Of a DNA stretch of 60,460 bases, positions 37,579-46,270 are shown one piece after another (the first letter of the stretch is position 1; the number at the start of each line of letters is the position of its first letter). The notes below the pieces were generated by a model. It was not told where the DNA came from. It did not search any database and was given only the letters and a program-made list of their open reading frames with translations. The DNA comes from Thiohalomonas denitrificans (GTDB lineage: Bacteria; Pseudomonadota; Gammaproteobacteria; Thiohalomonadales; Thiohalomonadaceae), in assembly GCF_016841685.1 (NCBI RefSeq), contig NZ_JAENYR010000015.1, forward strand, positions 1 through 60,460, given 5' to 3'. A program made the translations under genes and the position numbers.

Positions 37579-37869
37579 ATGAAGCGCATATATTCGGCTT
37601 GGGGAGTTAAAGAAGACGGCGAGGCACGGTGCCTAGTGCAAGGAGAAGGTCCGCCTCGGTTCGCCAATGGTTCAGTTGATAGTGAATGCCCAGATTTCTA
37701 TTTCCGTATCGAGGCAAACTCATGGGAAGAGGCAATGGCAATCTATCACCTCCGGCAAGGGTGGGAACCCTATAAGCCTCATGGCGAGCCAGAACAATGT
37801 CCCTCCTGCGGGGCTATTTACTACCCCGAAGGTAGTGGGCAATGTTGGCGGTGCGGAGATGACTCATAA
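37579..37869 (+). CDS. Zinc-ribbon protein of unknown function (cassette 2)
   Basis: 96 residues from the ATG at 37579 (a TTG one codon earlier is possible). The C-terminal part has two Cys pairs, CPSCG and CWRCG, spaced like a zinc ribbon. The N-terminal part (RIYSAWGVKEDGEARCLV) is not recognised. The TAA lies inside R'' of attC2. Confidence 0.75.
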   Translation: MKRIYSAWGVKEDGEARCLVQGEGPPRFANGSVDSECPDFYFRIEANSWEEAMAIYHLRQGWEPYKPHGEPEQCPSCGAIYYPEGSGQCWRCGDDS

Positions 37870-37934
37870 CACTTCGCTCCAGCCGACGTCAGGCCGCTTC
37901 GCGGCCTTCCCCGGCTGAGCTTGACGTTATGCGT
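37862..37934 (+). repeat. attC2
   Basis: R'' ACTCATAAC (37862-37870) is the exact complement of the cassette-2 start core GTTATGAGT. R' is GTTATGCGT (37926-37934). The 73-bp site has the classic short hairpin CAGCCGACGTC...GGCCGCTTCGCGGCC...CGGCTGAGCTTGACG. Confidence 0.92.
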
Positions 37935-37939
37935 GAGGA

Positions 37940-38326
37940 ATGAAAATGCTGAATGAATACGGATTCTCTGGCCCGGACTGGGACGCAGCCAAAGAAGAAG
38001 CGAAAGCAGTCCTGGTGGGTGTTGCCCGTCGGAAAGGCCGCATCGCCTATTCTGAGTTGGCTGCCCAAATACATTCTATAGCGATTGAAGCTCATGACCC
38101 GCGGATGTTTCATCTTCTCGGGGAAATCAGCTCCGAAGAAGATCAGGCAGGCCGGGGGATGCTCACCGCAATCGTCGTCCACAAAGCAGGAGATATGCAG
38201 CCTGGCCCTGGGTTCTTTGAGCTTGCGGAGTCGCTAGGCCGCGATACATCTGATCAACTCGCATGTTGGGTGTCTGAGTTCAACCGTGTTCACGATTACT
38301 GGGCGAACCGAGCAGGAAACGCATAA
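37940..38326 (+). CDS. Conserved-looking protein of unknown function (cassette 3)
   Basis: 128 residues from the ATG at 37940, with GTGAGGA just upstream. No domain is recognised; residues ~18-45 (AKEEAKAVLVGVARRKGRIAYSELAAQIHS) form an amphipathic helix followed by what could be a helix-turn-helix. No signal peptide or membrane helix. The TAA is within R'' of attC3. Confidence 0.75.
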   Translation: MKMLNEYGFSGPDWDAAKEEAKAVLVGVARRKGRIAYSELAAQIHSIAIEAHDPRMFHLLGEISSEEDQAGRGMLTAIVVHKAGDMQPGPGFFELAESLGRDTSDQLACWVSEFNRVHDYWANRAGNA

Positions 38327-38391
38327 CACCACGCTCCAGCCGACGTCAAGCCGCTTCGCGTCCTTCCTCGGCTGAGCTCGGCGTTAGGCCA
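38319..38391 (+). repeat. attC3
   Basis: R'' ACGCATAAC (38319-38327) is the exact complement of the cassette-3 start core GTTATGCGT. R' is GTTAGGCCA (38383-38391). It is nearly identical to attC2 through the CTCCAGCCGACGTC and CGGCTGAGCT arms. Confidence 0.92.
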
Positions 38392-38408
38392 ATAGACGAA
38401 CAGCAAAT

Positions 38409-38999
38409 ATGCCGATAAGTGATTCAAGCCCAGAAAGAAGGAATTTAGTCCTCATTTCCGTGGCCTTCATTCTTTTCTATGCCGCAGGGGGCAGCTTTGA
38501 CGGTGGGGAGATCAAGCTTCTCGTCGTTAACCTTCAGTTCTCTAAACCAGAGATCCTAACCATTTCGGCTTGGGTTCTTCTATTTTGGTTCGCACTGCGC
38601 TTCTATCAAAAAACTCATTTGGATTACCGTAATGAGTTGTGGAGCGAAATTATAAAAGGAGGGGTTTCCAAGTCGCTATCTGCAAAGGCCTGCAAACTGG
38701 CACGAGACCAACTGCAAGGAGCTAATCATGCAGATTATTTCGATAAAAGAGTGTCCGCACAAGATATAAGTAGCAACGGCCTTTGGGGCATCTCTGTCGT
38801 CTGCAATTTCCAAAATGGCAGCGGTACAATTGTGCACCACCAAGAAGTTGTTGAACTAGGTGGTATTCAAGGTTTTTTCTATCGCCAGCGAGAAGTCGTA
38901 TCCCACACCATTACGGGAAATGCGATTGCTGAGCATTTGGTTCCATACCTTCTGTTTGTTGCCGCTGTGCTTGCCCCATTGTGGAGTCGAAATGTGTAA
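38409..38999 (+). CDS. Membrane protein of unknown function (cassette 4)
   Basis: 196 residues. Two hydrophobic helices near the start (about 12-31 and 48-66) and one at the C-terminus (about 170-190) surround a soluble middle. I recognise no family. It ends 6 nt before the R'' of attC4 rather than inside it. Confidence 0.75.
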   Translation: MPISDSSPERRNLVLISVAFILFYAAGGSFDGGEIKLLVVNLQFSKPEILTISAWVLLFWFALRFYQKTHLDYRNELWSEIIKGGVSKSLSAKACKLARDQLQGANHADYFDKRVSAQDISSNGLWGISVVCNFQNGSGTIVHHQEVVELGGIQGFFYRQREVVSHTITGNAIAEHLVPYLLFVAAVLAPLWSRNV

Positions 39000-39005
39000 T
39001 ATCGA

Positions 39006-39130
39006 AGGCCTAACTAGTAGCTCCAGCGGACCCCAAACACTGCGCGGCTTTTTGCGCATGCCTTCGGCATTTTTACGCAAACGCCGCTCCGCGTTTGGGC
39101 CCGTTGAGCACTGGCGTGGGGCTGCACAAC
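39006..39130 (+). repeat. attC4, long and damaged
   Basis: R'' AGGCCTAAC (39006-39014) complements the cassette-4 start core GTTAGGCC. Arms CCAGCGGACCCCAAAC and GTTTGGGCCC...CACTGG follow, with inner hairpin GCGCATGCC and GGCATTTTTACGC. The expected R' GTTRRRY is missing at the far end (GCACAACAAG instead). The array therefore seems to end here. Confidence 0.75.
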
Positions 39131-39369
39131 AAGTATGGCGATCATGCGCAAACTGACAACTGAATCACCCCAGAGCAAGCCTCGGCACTTATGGCGATGG
39201 TCGGCGGCTGTAGCGTCTTCATTTTTTGTGAAACCATGCATGAGTGGTCAGGTGCCTGTGCTGGATCGAAGACACCACGGGATAACTGAGCTGGCAACGG
39301 CATTTAGTGGCGGCACTAGCCATGGTTCCCGGTCATCTGCGCCTGAGAGTTACGCGGAGGGCCATCCCG

Positions 39370-40275
39370 ATGGATGACGTCGAGCGCGCCTTTCGCGAGC
39401 TTCAGTTCAAAACCGCCTACTTGGAGAAAAAGGGGAACGAGTTTCAAGACTGGTTCGCCACCATCATGGAGAAGCGGTTCCCGGGCGACTTCATTCGTGT
39501 CCGGCCGTGGGGAAAGGCGGGTGATCGCAAGAACGACGGGTACGTGAGGTCGAAGCGCTGGCTTTTTCAGGTCTACGCGCCGAACGACATGTCGGCCAAG
39601 GCGGCGCTCGCCAAAATCGACGAGGATTACACTGGGGCACTCCCCTGCTGGCAGGAATACTTTGACACATGGATCTTCATGCATAACTCGAAGTTGGGCC
39701 TCGGCCCCGACGTGGCCGCCAAGCTCGTGGAGCTTGATGGGGCGGGGCCTCCTGCCGTCGTTGCGTGGGGCTTCGAGGAGCTGAGGCGAATCGTGTTTGA
39801 GCTCAAAGTGGCGGAGTTGGCGTCGCTCTTCGGTCCTGTGCCTCAAAAGCGAGATATCGTGAATCTAGGGCTTGAAAGCCTGTCGCCTGTACTCGACCAT
39901 ATTTCGGCGATGGAGCCAAGCCTGGAGCCTGATCTGCGGCCCCCTCCGGCCGACAAGATCGACCGCAACATGTTGTCTGAGCACGTTGCGATCTTGTTGA
40001 AGGCGGGCATGACCCGTGTTGATCTCGTCAGGAAGTATTTTCGGGTGCAGCCGGGGAGAAGGGATGAGATCGCCGAGAGTTTCCGTCACCGCTACGACGA
40101 GGTACGCAGCGACAGCCTCAGCCCCGACGAGACATTCGCCGCTCTCCAACGTCACGCCGCTGGTGATGGCGTTCCGTCGCCTTCGCGCCAGAGTGCGGCA
40201 CTCGCAGTTCTGGCGTTCTTCTTCGAGGAGTGCGACATATTTGAGCGGGAAGGAGTCCAAGGAGGAACGGCATGA
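39370..40275 (+). CDS. ABC-3C system effector with nuclease-like domain
   Basis: 301 residues from the ATG at 39370, after a GGAGGG site. Residues ~15-75 look like a PD-(D/E)xK nuclease fold in its QxY form: Glu24 (GNEFQDWF), Asp52 and Asp56 (GDRKNDGY), and Gln67-x-Tyr69 (LFQVYAP). The rest (~180-301) resembles the helical C-terminal domain of ABC-three-component effectors. The family has been described by Krishnan and colleagues as predicted conflict systems. First of three genes overlapping by 4 nt. Confidence 0.8.
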   Translation: MDDVERAFRELQFKTAYLEKKGNEFQDWFATIMEKRFPGDFIRVRPWGKAGDRKNDGYVRSKRWLFQVYAPNDMSAKAALAKIDEDYTGALPCWQEYFDTWIFMHNSKLGLGPDVAAKLVELDGAGPPAVVAWGFEELRRIVFELKVAELASLFGPVPQKRDIVNLGLESLSPVLDHISAMEPSLEPDLRPPPADKIDRNMLSEHVAILLKAGMTRVDLVRKYFRVQPGRRDEIAESFRHRYDEVRSDSLSPDETFAALQRHAAGDGVPSPSRQSAALAVLAFFFEECDIFEREGVQGGTA

Positions 40276-40529
40276 TCCTCCCGACCAAGGGAATAGGACC
40301 CGACAAGGCGCTCCTGTCCGTCGGGGCCTTCATCCTACGTGAACTCGACGAGCCGAAGACCGTCTCGCGACTGTGGAGTGATCTGCGCCGAGTCGAAGAA
40401 GGTCCCCCGGCTCTCACTTTCGACTGGTTCGTCCTTTCGCTCGACCTGCTTTACCTGATGGGCACGTTAGACTACATCGGCGGGCGTGTCGTGAGAGTCG
40501 GTCCCGTCGAAGCCGAGGGGGAAGAGTGA
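40272..40529 (+). CDS. ABC-3C middle component
   Basis: 85 residues, one small winged-helix-like unit (LSVGAFILRELDEPKTVSRLWSDLRR, then FDWFVLSLDLLYLMGTLDYIGGRVVRV). In ABC-3C systems the middle component connects effector and ATPase. It overlaps the effector by ATGA and the ATPase by GTGA, tying translation of all three together. Confidence 0.8.
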   Translation: MILPTKGIGPDKALLSVGAFILRELDEPKTVSRLWSDLRRVEEGPPALTFDWFVLSLDLLYLMGTLDYIGGRVVRVGPVEAEGEE

Positions 40530-42274
40530 TTCACCGGATTTACAGCGATCTGCCCTCGTTCAAGGAGCTGCAGTTCACCGAAGGTCTCAACATCTTGCTG
40601 GCCCAGAAGAGCGAGGGTGCGACAGAGCGGCACACCCGCAACCGTGCCGGTAAGTCGAGCATGCTCGAGATGGTCCACTTCCTACTTGGCTCCAACGCTT
40701 CCAAGGACTCCCTCTTCCGGACGCCCGCCATCGCCGACTACGAGTTTGGCATGGAGTTCGACCTCGCCGAAGAGCGCACATTGGTGCAGAGACGGGGAGC
40801 CAAGGCTAGTCCGCTGGCTGTCGAGGGTGACTTCTCAGCTTGGCCGGTGAAGCCACGACTCAAGGATGGTCGCTATTGGATCAGCAACAAGAACTGGCGG
40901 CTTGTTCTCGGGGCGCTGATGTTCGGCCTCGAAGACTACCAAGAGAGCTGGACGCCGTCATTCAGGTCGATGATCTCCTACTTCGCTCGGCGGGAGCGTA
41001 GCGGAGGAATGCACGTCCCCGTCAAGCAGAGCGAGAAGCAAGCTACGGCAGACCAGCAAGTCAACCTGTCGTACCTCCTAGAGCTCGACTGGACGATCCC
41101 GTTGGAGTGGCAGCAGGTTCGAGAAAGAGAGAGGAACCTCGCCGAGTTAAAGAAGAGCCTGAAGAAGGGCTCGTTCGGCCAAGTGATCGACAAAGCGTCC
41201 ACGCTGAAGACCCAGGTGCTTGTCGCTGAGGATCGGGCCAACCGCCTTAAGGAGCAGGTGGCCACCTTCACGGTCGTCGATGAATACCACGACCTCGAAC
41301 AGGAGGCGTCGAGGATGACGACGGACCTCGCCGCCCTCGCTGACGAGAACACGCTGGACCACCGCTATATTAGCGACTTGGAGCGGGCGATGGAGGAGGA
41401 GATACCGCCGTCTCCGCCCGACCTCCAGAGGTTGTACCGGGAGGCAGGCGTGGTCCTGCCCGACGTCGTGCAACGTCGATTCGACGACGTGAAGAGCTTC
41501 CACGAGTCGGTGCTCCAGAACCGGAAATCGTACCTCCAGACAGAACTGGCGGCGGCGAAGCGCCGGATCGCAGAGCGGGGCGAGGAGCAGCAGCGGCTCG
41601 ATGCTCGGCGTGGCGAGATCATGCAGATCCTTAATGCCAATGGCGCACTGGACCACTTCACCGCACTCCAAGCAGAAATCGCCAGAGCGGAAGTCGAACT
41701 CGAATCGCTCCGGAAGAAGTACGAAACGGCCGATGCACTGGAGTCGGGCACCACCAAGCTCAAGGTGGAGCGTGCACGACTCCAAGAACGGCTGCGGGAG
41801 GACTACACCGAGCAGCAGGATGTGGTGAAGGCGGCCATCCTGACGTTCCAGCGGATCTCGTCGTCCCTGTACGAGGACAAAGCGGCGGGTAGCCTGACGC
41901 TGACGCCTACCGAAAACGGGCCGGAGTTCGAGATCGAGATACAGGGCGCTAAGAGCCGCGGCGTTAGCAACATGCAGATCTTCTGCTTCGACATGATGCT
42001 CACGCTATTGAGCATCGAACGGGGTCGGAGCCCGGGGTTTCTGATTCACGATAGTCATCTGTTCGACGGTGTCGATGAACGGCAGGTCGGGACCGCATTG
42101 GCCCTCGGCGCGAGACTGGCCGAGGAGCATGGCTTCCAGTACATCGTGAGCCTCAACACGGACGACGTTCCCACCGAGGTTCCCGACGGATTCAGCATTG
42201 AGGAACACACACTCGATGTCCGGCTGTCGGACGCAACCGAGGAAGGCGGGCTCTTCGGCTTCCGCTTCGGCTGA
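40526..42274 (+). CDS. ABC-3C ATPase (DUF2326-type, SMC-like)
   Basis: 582 residues from a GTG. The N-terminal part has a Walker A-like loop NRAGKSS around Lys43, but no Gly at its first position. Long coiled-coil (~190-430) follows. The C-terminal part has the signature region RGVSNMQIFCFD and a Walker B-like strand GFLIHDSHLFDG, where the usual Glu after Asp is Ser-His, a form known in this family. Expected role is sensing and ATP-driven control of the nuclease component. Overlaps the previous gene by 4 nt. Confidence 0.82.
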   Translation: MIHRIYSDLPSFKELQFTEGLNILLAQKSEGATERHTRNRAGKSSMLEMVHFLLGSNASKDSLFRTPAIADYEFGMEFDLAEERTLVQRRGAKASPLAVEGDFSAWPVKPRLKDGRYWISNKNWRLVLGALMFGLEDYQESWTPSFRSMISYFARRERSGGMHVPVKQSEKQATADQQVNLSYLLELDWTIPLEWQQVRERERNLAELKKSLKKGSFGQVIDKASTLKTQVLVAEDRANRLKEQVATFTVVDEYHDLEQEASRMTTDLAALADENTLDHRYISDLERAMEEEIPPSPPDLQRLYREAGVVLPDVVQRRFDDVKSFHESVLQNRKSYLQTELAAAKRRIAERGEEQQRLDARRGEIMQILNANGALDHFTALQAEIARAEVELESLRKKYETADALESGTTKLKVERARLQERLREDYTEQQDVVKAAILTFQRISSSLYEDKAAGSLTLTPTENGPEFEIEIQGAKSRGVSNMQIFCFDMMLTLLSIERGRSPGFLIHDSHLFDGVDERQVGTALALGARLAEEHGFQYIVSLNTDDVPTEVPDGFSIEEHTLDVRLSDATEEGGLFGFRFG

Positions 42275-42370
42275 TGCACTTTTCGCTGAAGAGGCGGCGG
42301 AGCCCTCAAGCTGTGGAGAACGGTATGGATGACCATGAACTCACTTGGTATATGCACGAATTGTTGATGC

Positions 42371-42907
42371 ATGGATGGGGTGCGAGCCCTAGATATTAAG
42401 ATACAGGACGAGCTTGCGCATCTCAGCCCGGATGGCGTCGATTATGGAGTCGCGGGTTCGGGTAGTGAGGTAGACCTCGCACACAACTACGGCGTTTGGC
42501 GCCGAAACAGCAGTTGGGTGACGCCCAGCGCCCTACAAGCTATTGAGATACTTGCTGATGATTGGTATCTGTTTTCCCCTGAGACGAAAAAGCTATGCTT
42601 TAACGATGCCAGTCTAGAGTATGGTGGTTCGTTTGATAGTGGTGACCGGCCTAATTATGAGTCCGGAACTGCAAAGAACCTCTTGCATTACTACCACCAA
42701 ATTGGCCGAGACGTGGATATCAATCGAAAGGGATGCACAACCTATGAAGTTTTCTATACCGATGCAGTTGGATGGTTAAAAATGACTTTTGACTCGTCCG
42801 AGTATGCGGCGCCAGTGACCATGTATAAAAAAGACCTTTTAGAAAGTATTGCAAACTCGCTTGGAGGGAAGAGATATCCCGAGAGCACGATTCACTATCG
42901 ATTCTGA
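42371..42907 (+). CDS. Protein of unknown function
   Basis: 178 residues, soluble, no domain recognised. Composition is AT-richer than the ABC-3C genes before it, matching the next two genes. It may begin at another start near 42371, since the start context is weak. It follows the ABC-3C ATPase by 96 nt and precedes two exported proteins by 12 nt. Confidence 0.65.
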   Translation: MDGVRALDIKIQDELAHLSPDGVDYGVAGSGSEVDLAHNYGVWRRNSSWVTPSALQAIEILADDWYLFSPETKKLCFNDASLEYGGSFDSGDRPNYESGTAKNLLHYYHQIGRDVDINRKGCTTYEVFYTDAVGWLKMTFDSSEYAAPVTMYKKDLLESIANSLGGKRYPESTIHYRF

Positions 42908-42919
42908 GCTTGGGGATAG

Positions 42920-43903
42920 ATGATGGCTTCCGTGAATAGAAACGTAGTAATGGTCGCGCTATTCGCTTCCATTTATGCATCGGGTGGAATGGCACAGCTG
43001 AAAGACCCAAGAACCCGAGACGAAAACATTTCGGCAACAACTATTAACACCTCTGTAACAAAACTGAGTTCCGGGTTCTATGAGTACACATATGACTTTG
43101 CATTCCCCGAGGAAAACTTAGGTCGAGTTCAGTTCTTTAAAATTGATCTGTCATGTGAGCTAGACTTTGGAAATGTCGCATTTCCAGAACCTCCGATATC
43201 GGGTGGTAAAAATTATTCGGAAGATGGGAATCACGTGCCGGTCCAACTTTATCATTCCCAACAGACTTTTTTTCCAAATCTATCGGTTGATAACGAAGCC
43301 ATATGGCTGTTTCTGGAAGGGACACCGGGTACCAGCGCATCAGGACTAAGAATAATTAGTCCGGCCCCGCCGGGACTGAGGAATTACAAGCTACAGCCGG
43401 AAATGGAGCCGTTTGGTTGGGATTATTCAGAATTTGAAGAAGATCCGACTATTCCCTGGATTGATGACTTTACTGTGGAGGGTCTAATTAAGGCGCCAGC
43501 ATGTGCGTTCGATGACCCTGAGCCGGAAAAGTTTGCAGGTTCCGTGCACTACTCGCAGAATTCAGATACAAACGAACTATTGATGTATGCAGCTCCCCTC
43601 CGGAGTCAGTGGCACGCAGAACCTGATGAAAACTCCGTTGAATTCGAAATCTTTTATTCAGACGACATTTACCCAGAAAGCGTTAAAGTTCAGCCGGGCT
43701 GGGTGAGAAAATATTTAAATCCTTCTAAGGGCGGCAGTGATACCGTAGAGATACGGCTACGTCCTGGGATGAATAAAATTATATTTGAGGCGCGTACTGA
43801 GAAGTCTAAAGGCAACGCAGACCGTGATAAAGGTGCAATGTTTGATAAAGACGTGGACGTTTTTGAGATTAGGAGTACTTCGAAAGGGCAATCGAAAAAA
43901 TGA
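42920..43903 (+). CDS. Exported protein of unknown function
   Basis: 327 residues with a signal peptide (VVMVALFASIYASGGMA, cut near residue 25). The mature part is acidic and strand-rich with no family I recognise. Overlaps the following lipoprotein gene by 4 nt. The AT-rich sequence differs from the core genes, in line with transfer. Confidence 0.75.
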   Translation: MMASVNRNVVMVALFASIYASGGMAQLKDPRTRDENISATTINTSVTKLSSGFYEYTYDFAFPEENLGRVQFFKIDLSCELDFGNVAFPEPPISGGKNYSEDGNHVPVQLYHSQQTFFPNLSVDNEAIWLFLEGTPGTSASGLRIISPAPPGLRNYKLQPEMEPFGWDYSEFEEDPTIPWIDDFTVEGLIKAPACAFDDPEPEKFAGSVHYSQNSDTNELLMYAAPLRSQWHAEPDENSVEFEIFYSDDIYPESVKVQPGWVRKYLNPSKGGSDTVEIRLRPGMNKIIFEARTEKSKGNADRDKGAMFDKDVDVFEIRSTSKGQSKK

Positions 43904-44427
43904 CTGTCAGCTGGTGCCGTAGGAGGGTTTCGGTTGTTATGGTGATGCTGTTTGCGATAACGGCATGCTCTCGCGACGATACAGAATTGAGTGCTGGGGC
44001 AATCCTTTCCTTGGAAGGGGTACTAAAAGATGCTCCGGTGGTAGAATTGCCAAATGGCCGGAAACCTCCGGTAAATATCAGATACGGTCAAGAGCTCGAC
44101 CCGAGCACCTTTGTTGCGTTAATTGATGGTGTCGATATATCGACACGCTTCCATCCAAAGCCTGGCACAGTCGAAGCCGTAAACATACCGTTTGAAGATG
44201 ACAGCAGCCAAAAGCTTGTTATTCAAGCCAAAAGCGAGCAAGGAGCCAGCACCCACACGATATCCCGTGAGGTAAGATTTTCTGAGGTGGGGAAAAAGCA
44301 GGTTAGCTTCACGCGAACACTCGATGAAGAGGAAATGGCTGAGTTCGATGCTGTCATGAAAAAGGCAAGAGAATTGAATATACCGTTAACGGAACGACGG
44401 ACCTTTTTAAAAAAAACATGGGTTTGA
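43900..44427 (+). CDS. Lipoprotein of unknown function
   Basis: 175 residues with a lipoprotein signal ending in the lipobox ITAC (Cys23). The mature chain is unrecognised and has an acidic middle and a Lys/Arg-rich end. It is translationally linked to the exported protein before it, so the two likely work together at the cell surface or periplasm. Confidence 0.75.
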   Translation: MTVSWCRRRVSVVMVMLFAITACSRDDTELSAGAILSLEGVLKDAPVVELPNGRKPPVNIRYGQELDPSTFVALIDGVDISTRFHPKPGTVEAVNIPFEDDSSQKLVIQAKSEQGASTHTISREVRFSEVGKKQVSFTRTLDEEEMAEFDAVMKKARELNIPLTERRTFLKKTWV

Positions 44428-44760
44428 TAGTCCAAGGGAAATTCTGGAATAGCAACTAGCATTGGTACCGTCGCTTTATCTAGTTTTTCCCTTCCTTGGC
44501 TAAGGGAAATCCCGCTGCCTAAAATTCTCTGCAGTAGGGCCTACCGGATAGAATCCGCAATCTAACACCCCGTGGTAAGACCCAGGTCAGCAGTGCGTGA
44601 CAAAGACCATGCGGGGTGTCTTATGCCCAACGAAGAGCTGTCGTTGAGGCGGAGCCCAAAGGGGCCGCTTTGGTTCGGATGCAGACGTTCCATCTTTTGA
44701 TCAGTTGAAGCCCAAAAGATATCAGGTGCGGGATGGAGAACAGAGTGAGCGATCACTGTC

Positions 44761-44805
44761 TTGAAAATCCCCGTGTCGGCGGTTCGATTCCGTCCCTGGC
44801 CACCA
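44761..44805 (+). repeat. att direct repeat 1 (tRNA-Phe 3' end copy)
   Basis: Identical for 45 bp to positions 36345-36389 of tRNA-Phe. It contains the 3' half of the anticodon loop, T-arm, acceptor and CCA. It marks an integration end. About 40 bp just upstream (GATGGAGAACAGAGTGAGCG) also resemble the sequence before the copy at 53660. Confidence 0.95.
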
Positions 44806-44825
44806 AATAATCAGTAACTTACGAG

Positions 44826-44848
44826 AAGCCGCCTTGTGCGGCTTTTTT
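44826..44848 (+). terminator. Rho-independent terminator
   Basis: Stem AAGCCGC and GCGGCTT with loop CTTGT, then a run of T. It lies 21 bp past the tRNA-Phe copy, perhaps the original terminator of the tRNA gene displaced by integration (inference). Confidence 0.8.
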
Positions 44849-45004
44849 CGTGTAAGCGCTATGTAAGCAACGGATTCAGACCTCCTGGTCGTAGTGCTTC
44901 CTCGTTTCCCGCTCTGATCTTCGGCACTCCCTCGCCCACAGCCATGCCGCGTAACTTGTGGATCTCCCCCCATAGGAGCCGAAGAATTATTTGGTCGCAT
45001 ACCC

Positions 45005-45033
45005 GGGGGGGGGGAGGGACCGTGGGGAGGGGG
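45005..45033 (+). other. G-run tract, possible G-quadruplex
   Basis: Runs of 10, 3, 4 and 5 G within 29 bp. This fits a G-quadruplex motif. A 10-G homopolymer can also be a sequencing error. Confidence 0.5.
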
Positions 45034-45124
45034 TATCCGCCCCTTTTTACCGGCCCCTCATAGATTGAAAGAAAATCGCTGAAAAAGTCCAAAGGTGCTT
45101 ACACCTGTATGAGTTGCGGTCCCC

Positions 45125-45258
45125 GCCGACACCCTCTTCAAGGACCAGTATCCGGACCTCAAGGCCGACCTCATCATGGCCAACCCGCCCTCCAACCTGA
45201 AGGAGTGGCGCGCCGCCGACAGCTGACTGACGATCCGCGCTGGGCCGGCTACGAGGTA
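45125..45258 (+). pseudogene. hsdM scrap (type I methyltransferase)
   Basis: One frame reads ADTLFKDQYPDLKADLIMANPPSNLKEW, then AAD with a TGA at 45224. The next frame continues LTDDPRWAGYEV. This is the motif IV region (NPPF) of a type I restriction-modification HsdM with Ser in place of Phe, a stop and a frameshift. It is a dead remnant of a restriction system. Confidence 0.8.
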
Positions 45259-45377
45259 ACCGGATGCTGTATTAGGCCCTAGGACACCCACAAGTCTCAC
45301 TAATACAGGTGAGAAGTAATCCGGTCCAATTCGGAAAGGGGCGAAAGCATATCCTTCGCCGCCCCTTCCGGACAGCC

Positions 45378-46043
45378 TTACTCCTTCACCTGCTCGATCG
45401 TGACCTTCGCCACCGGGTTTCGCCAGTCGTGGCTGGCCGCACTAAGGTCGCCGATGCCGTGAATACCGGCATGTATGTGGACGTAACCTTCCCCACCGAT
45501 ACCGGCCGAAATACCCTCGCCTGCACAGATCGGTGCCGGACCGGGAATGGACAGACAGAGTTCGTCATTCGGCTCGCTGCCGGCGTCATAGGCAGGCGCA
45601 TAGAGCGTAACCGTCTCTTGGTCCTCTTTGGGAAGCGCTGCACTCTGCACTGCAAAGAAGCCGTCGTTGGTCGGTACCAGCATGGCTGCCATGGAAACAT
45701 GATCCCTCTTTTTTGCCTGTATGGTGATGCTAACCGTCCCTCCCGGCGGGACCGGCCCGCCCGCCGTCGCGGTATCACGCACCCGTTCATCGCCGTCCAG
45801 GAGCGTCTTTAGTGGAGCAGTGGCACCACCTTCCGCCAACGCCGACAGTTCCATACTGGCCGGAGCACCCTCGGTGAACAGGAGGCTGGCAGGGCTGTGG
45901 CTGGCGACCAGGACGGGTGTAAATACCTCACCCCGAGTCAGATTGGTGACCGTCACCTGATAGGTCTTTCCGTCATCAGCAAGCGCCATACTGCCCGTCA
46001 ATGAGCCGAGCAATAGCCCGGCGATAGCGATATTTTTGTGCAT
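45378..46043 (-). CDS. Spondin-domain exported protein
   Basis: 221 residues from the ATG at 46043 with a GGAG site; an ATG four codons earlier is less likely. Signal peptide about 1-23 (LLLGSLTGSMALA). The YQVTVTNLTRGEVFTPVLVASH start and GGTVSITIQA, GYVHIHAGIHGIGDL segments match the spondin_N domain found in bacterial secreted proteins. Role unknown. Confidence 0.8.
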   Translation of the reverse strand: MHKNIAIAGLLLGSLTGSMALADDGKTYQVTVTNLTRGEVFTPVLVASHSPASLLFTEGAPASMELSALAEGGATAPLKTLLDGDERVRDTATAGGPVPPGGTVSITIQAKKRDHVSMAAMLVPTNDGFFAVQSAALPKEDQETVTLYAPAYDAGSEPNDELCLSIPGPAPICAGEGISAGIGGEGYVHIHAGIHGIGDLSAASHDWRNPVAKVTIEQVKE

Positions 46044-46270
46044 AATGATCTCCATCCGTAGGTTTTTCGATGCGAGAGCAGGTGCCCTCGATGACCAAGT
46101 ATCGGAAGGGAATTTAACGGCGGGATTGCGAAACGGTCACGAATTCATCACGGCGCTGATTGAACTTCGAATTTCCAGGATAGTCCGCTTACCTGTGTTC
46201 AGCGGACGCTTGGAGTCGAGGTCTCGGCCGGCAGCAAAGAGTCGATCCGCGCCCTTAGCCAAAAAAAAAA

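Larger units (their letters stand above)
36345..44805. mobile_element. tRNA-Phe genomic island, segment 1
   Basis: About 8.4 kb bounded by the tRNA-Phe 3' half and the exact 45-bp direct repeat at 44761-44805. It contains the attC cassette cluster, the ABC-3C operon and three genes of unknown function, with base composition that varies from gene to gene. No integrase gene is inside, so this segment cannot move on its own now. Confidence 0.85.

Noticed and set aside
39135-39377. 80-codon frame before the ABC-3C effector
   Set aside because: No ribosome site, ends inside the effector start, composition unlike a protein.
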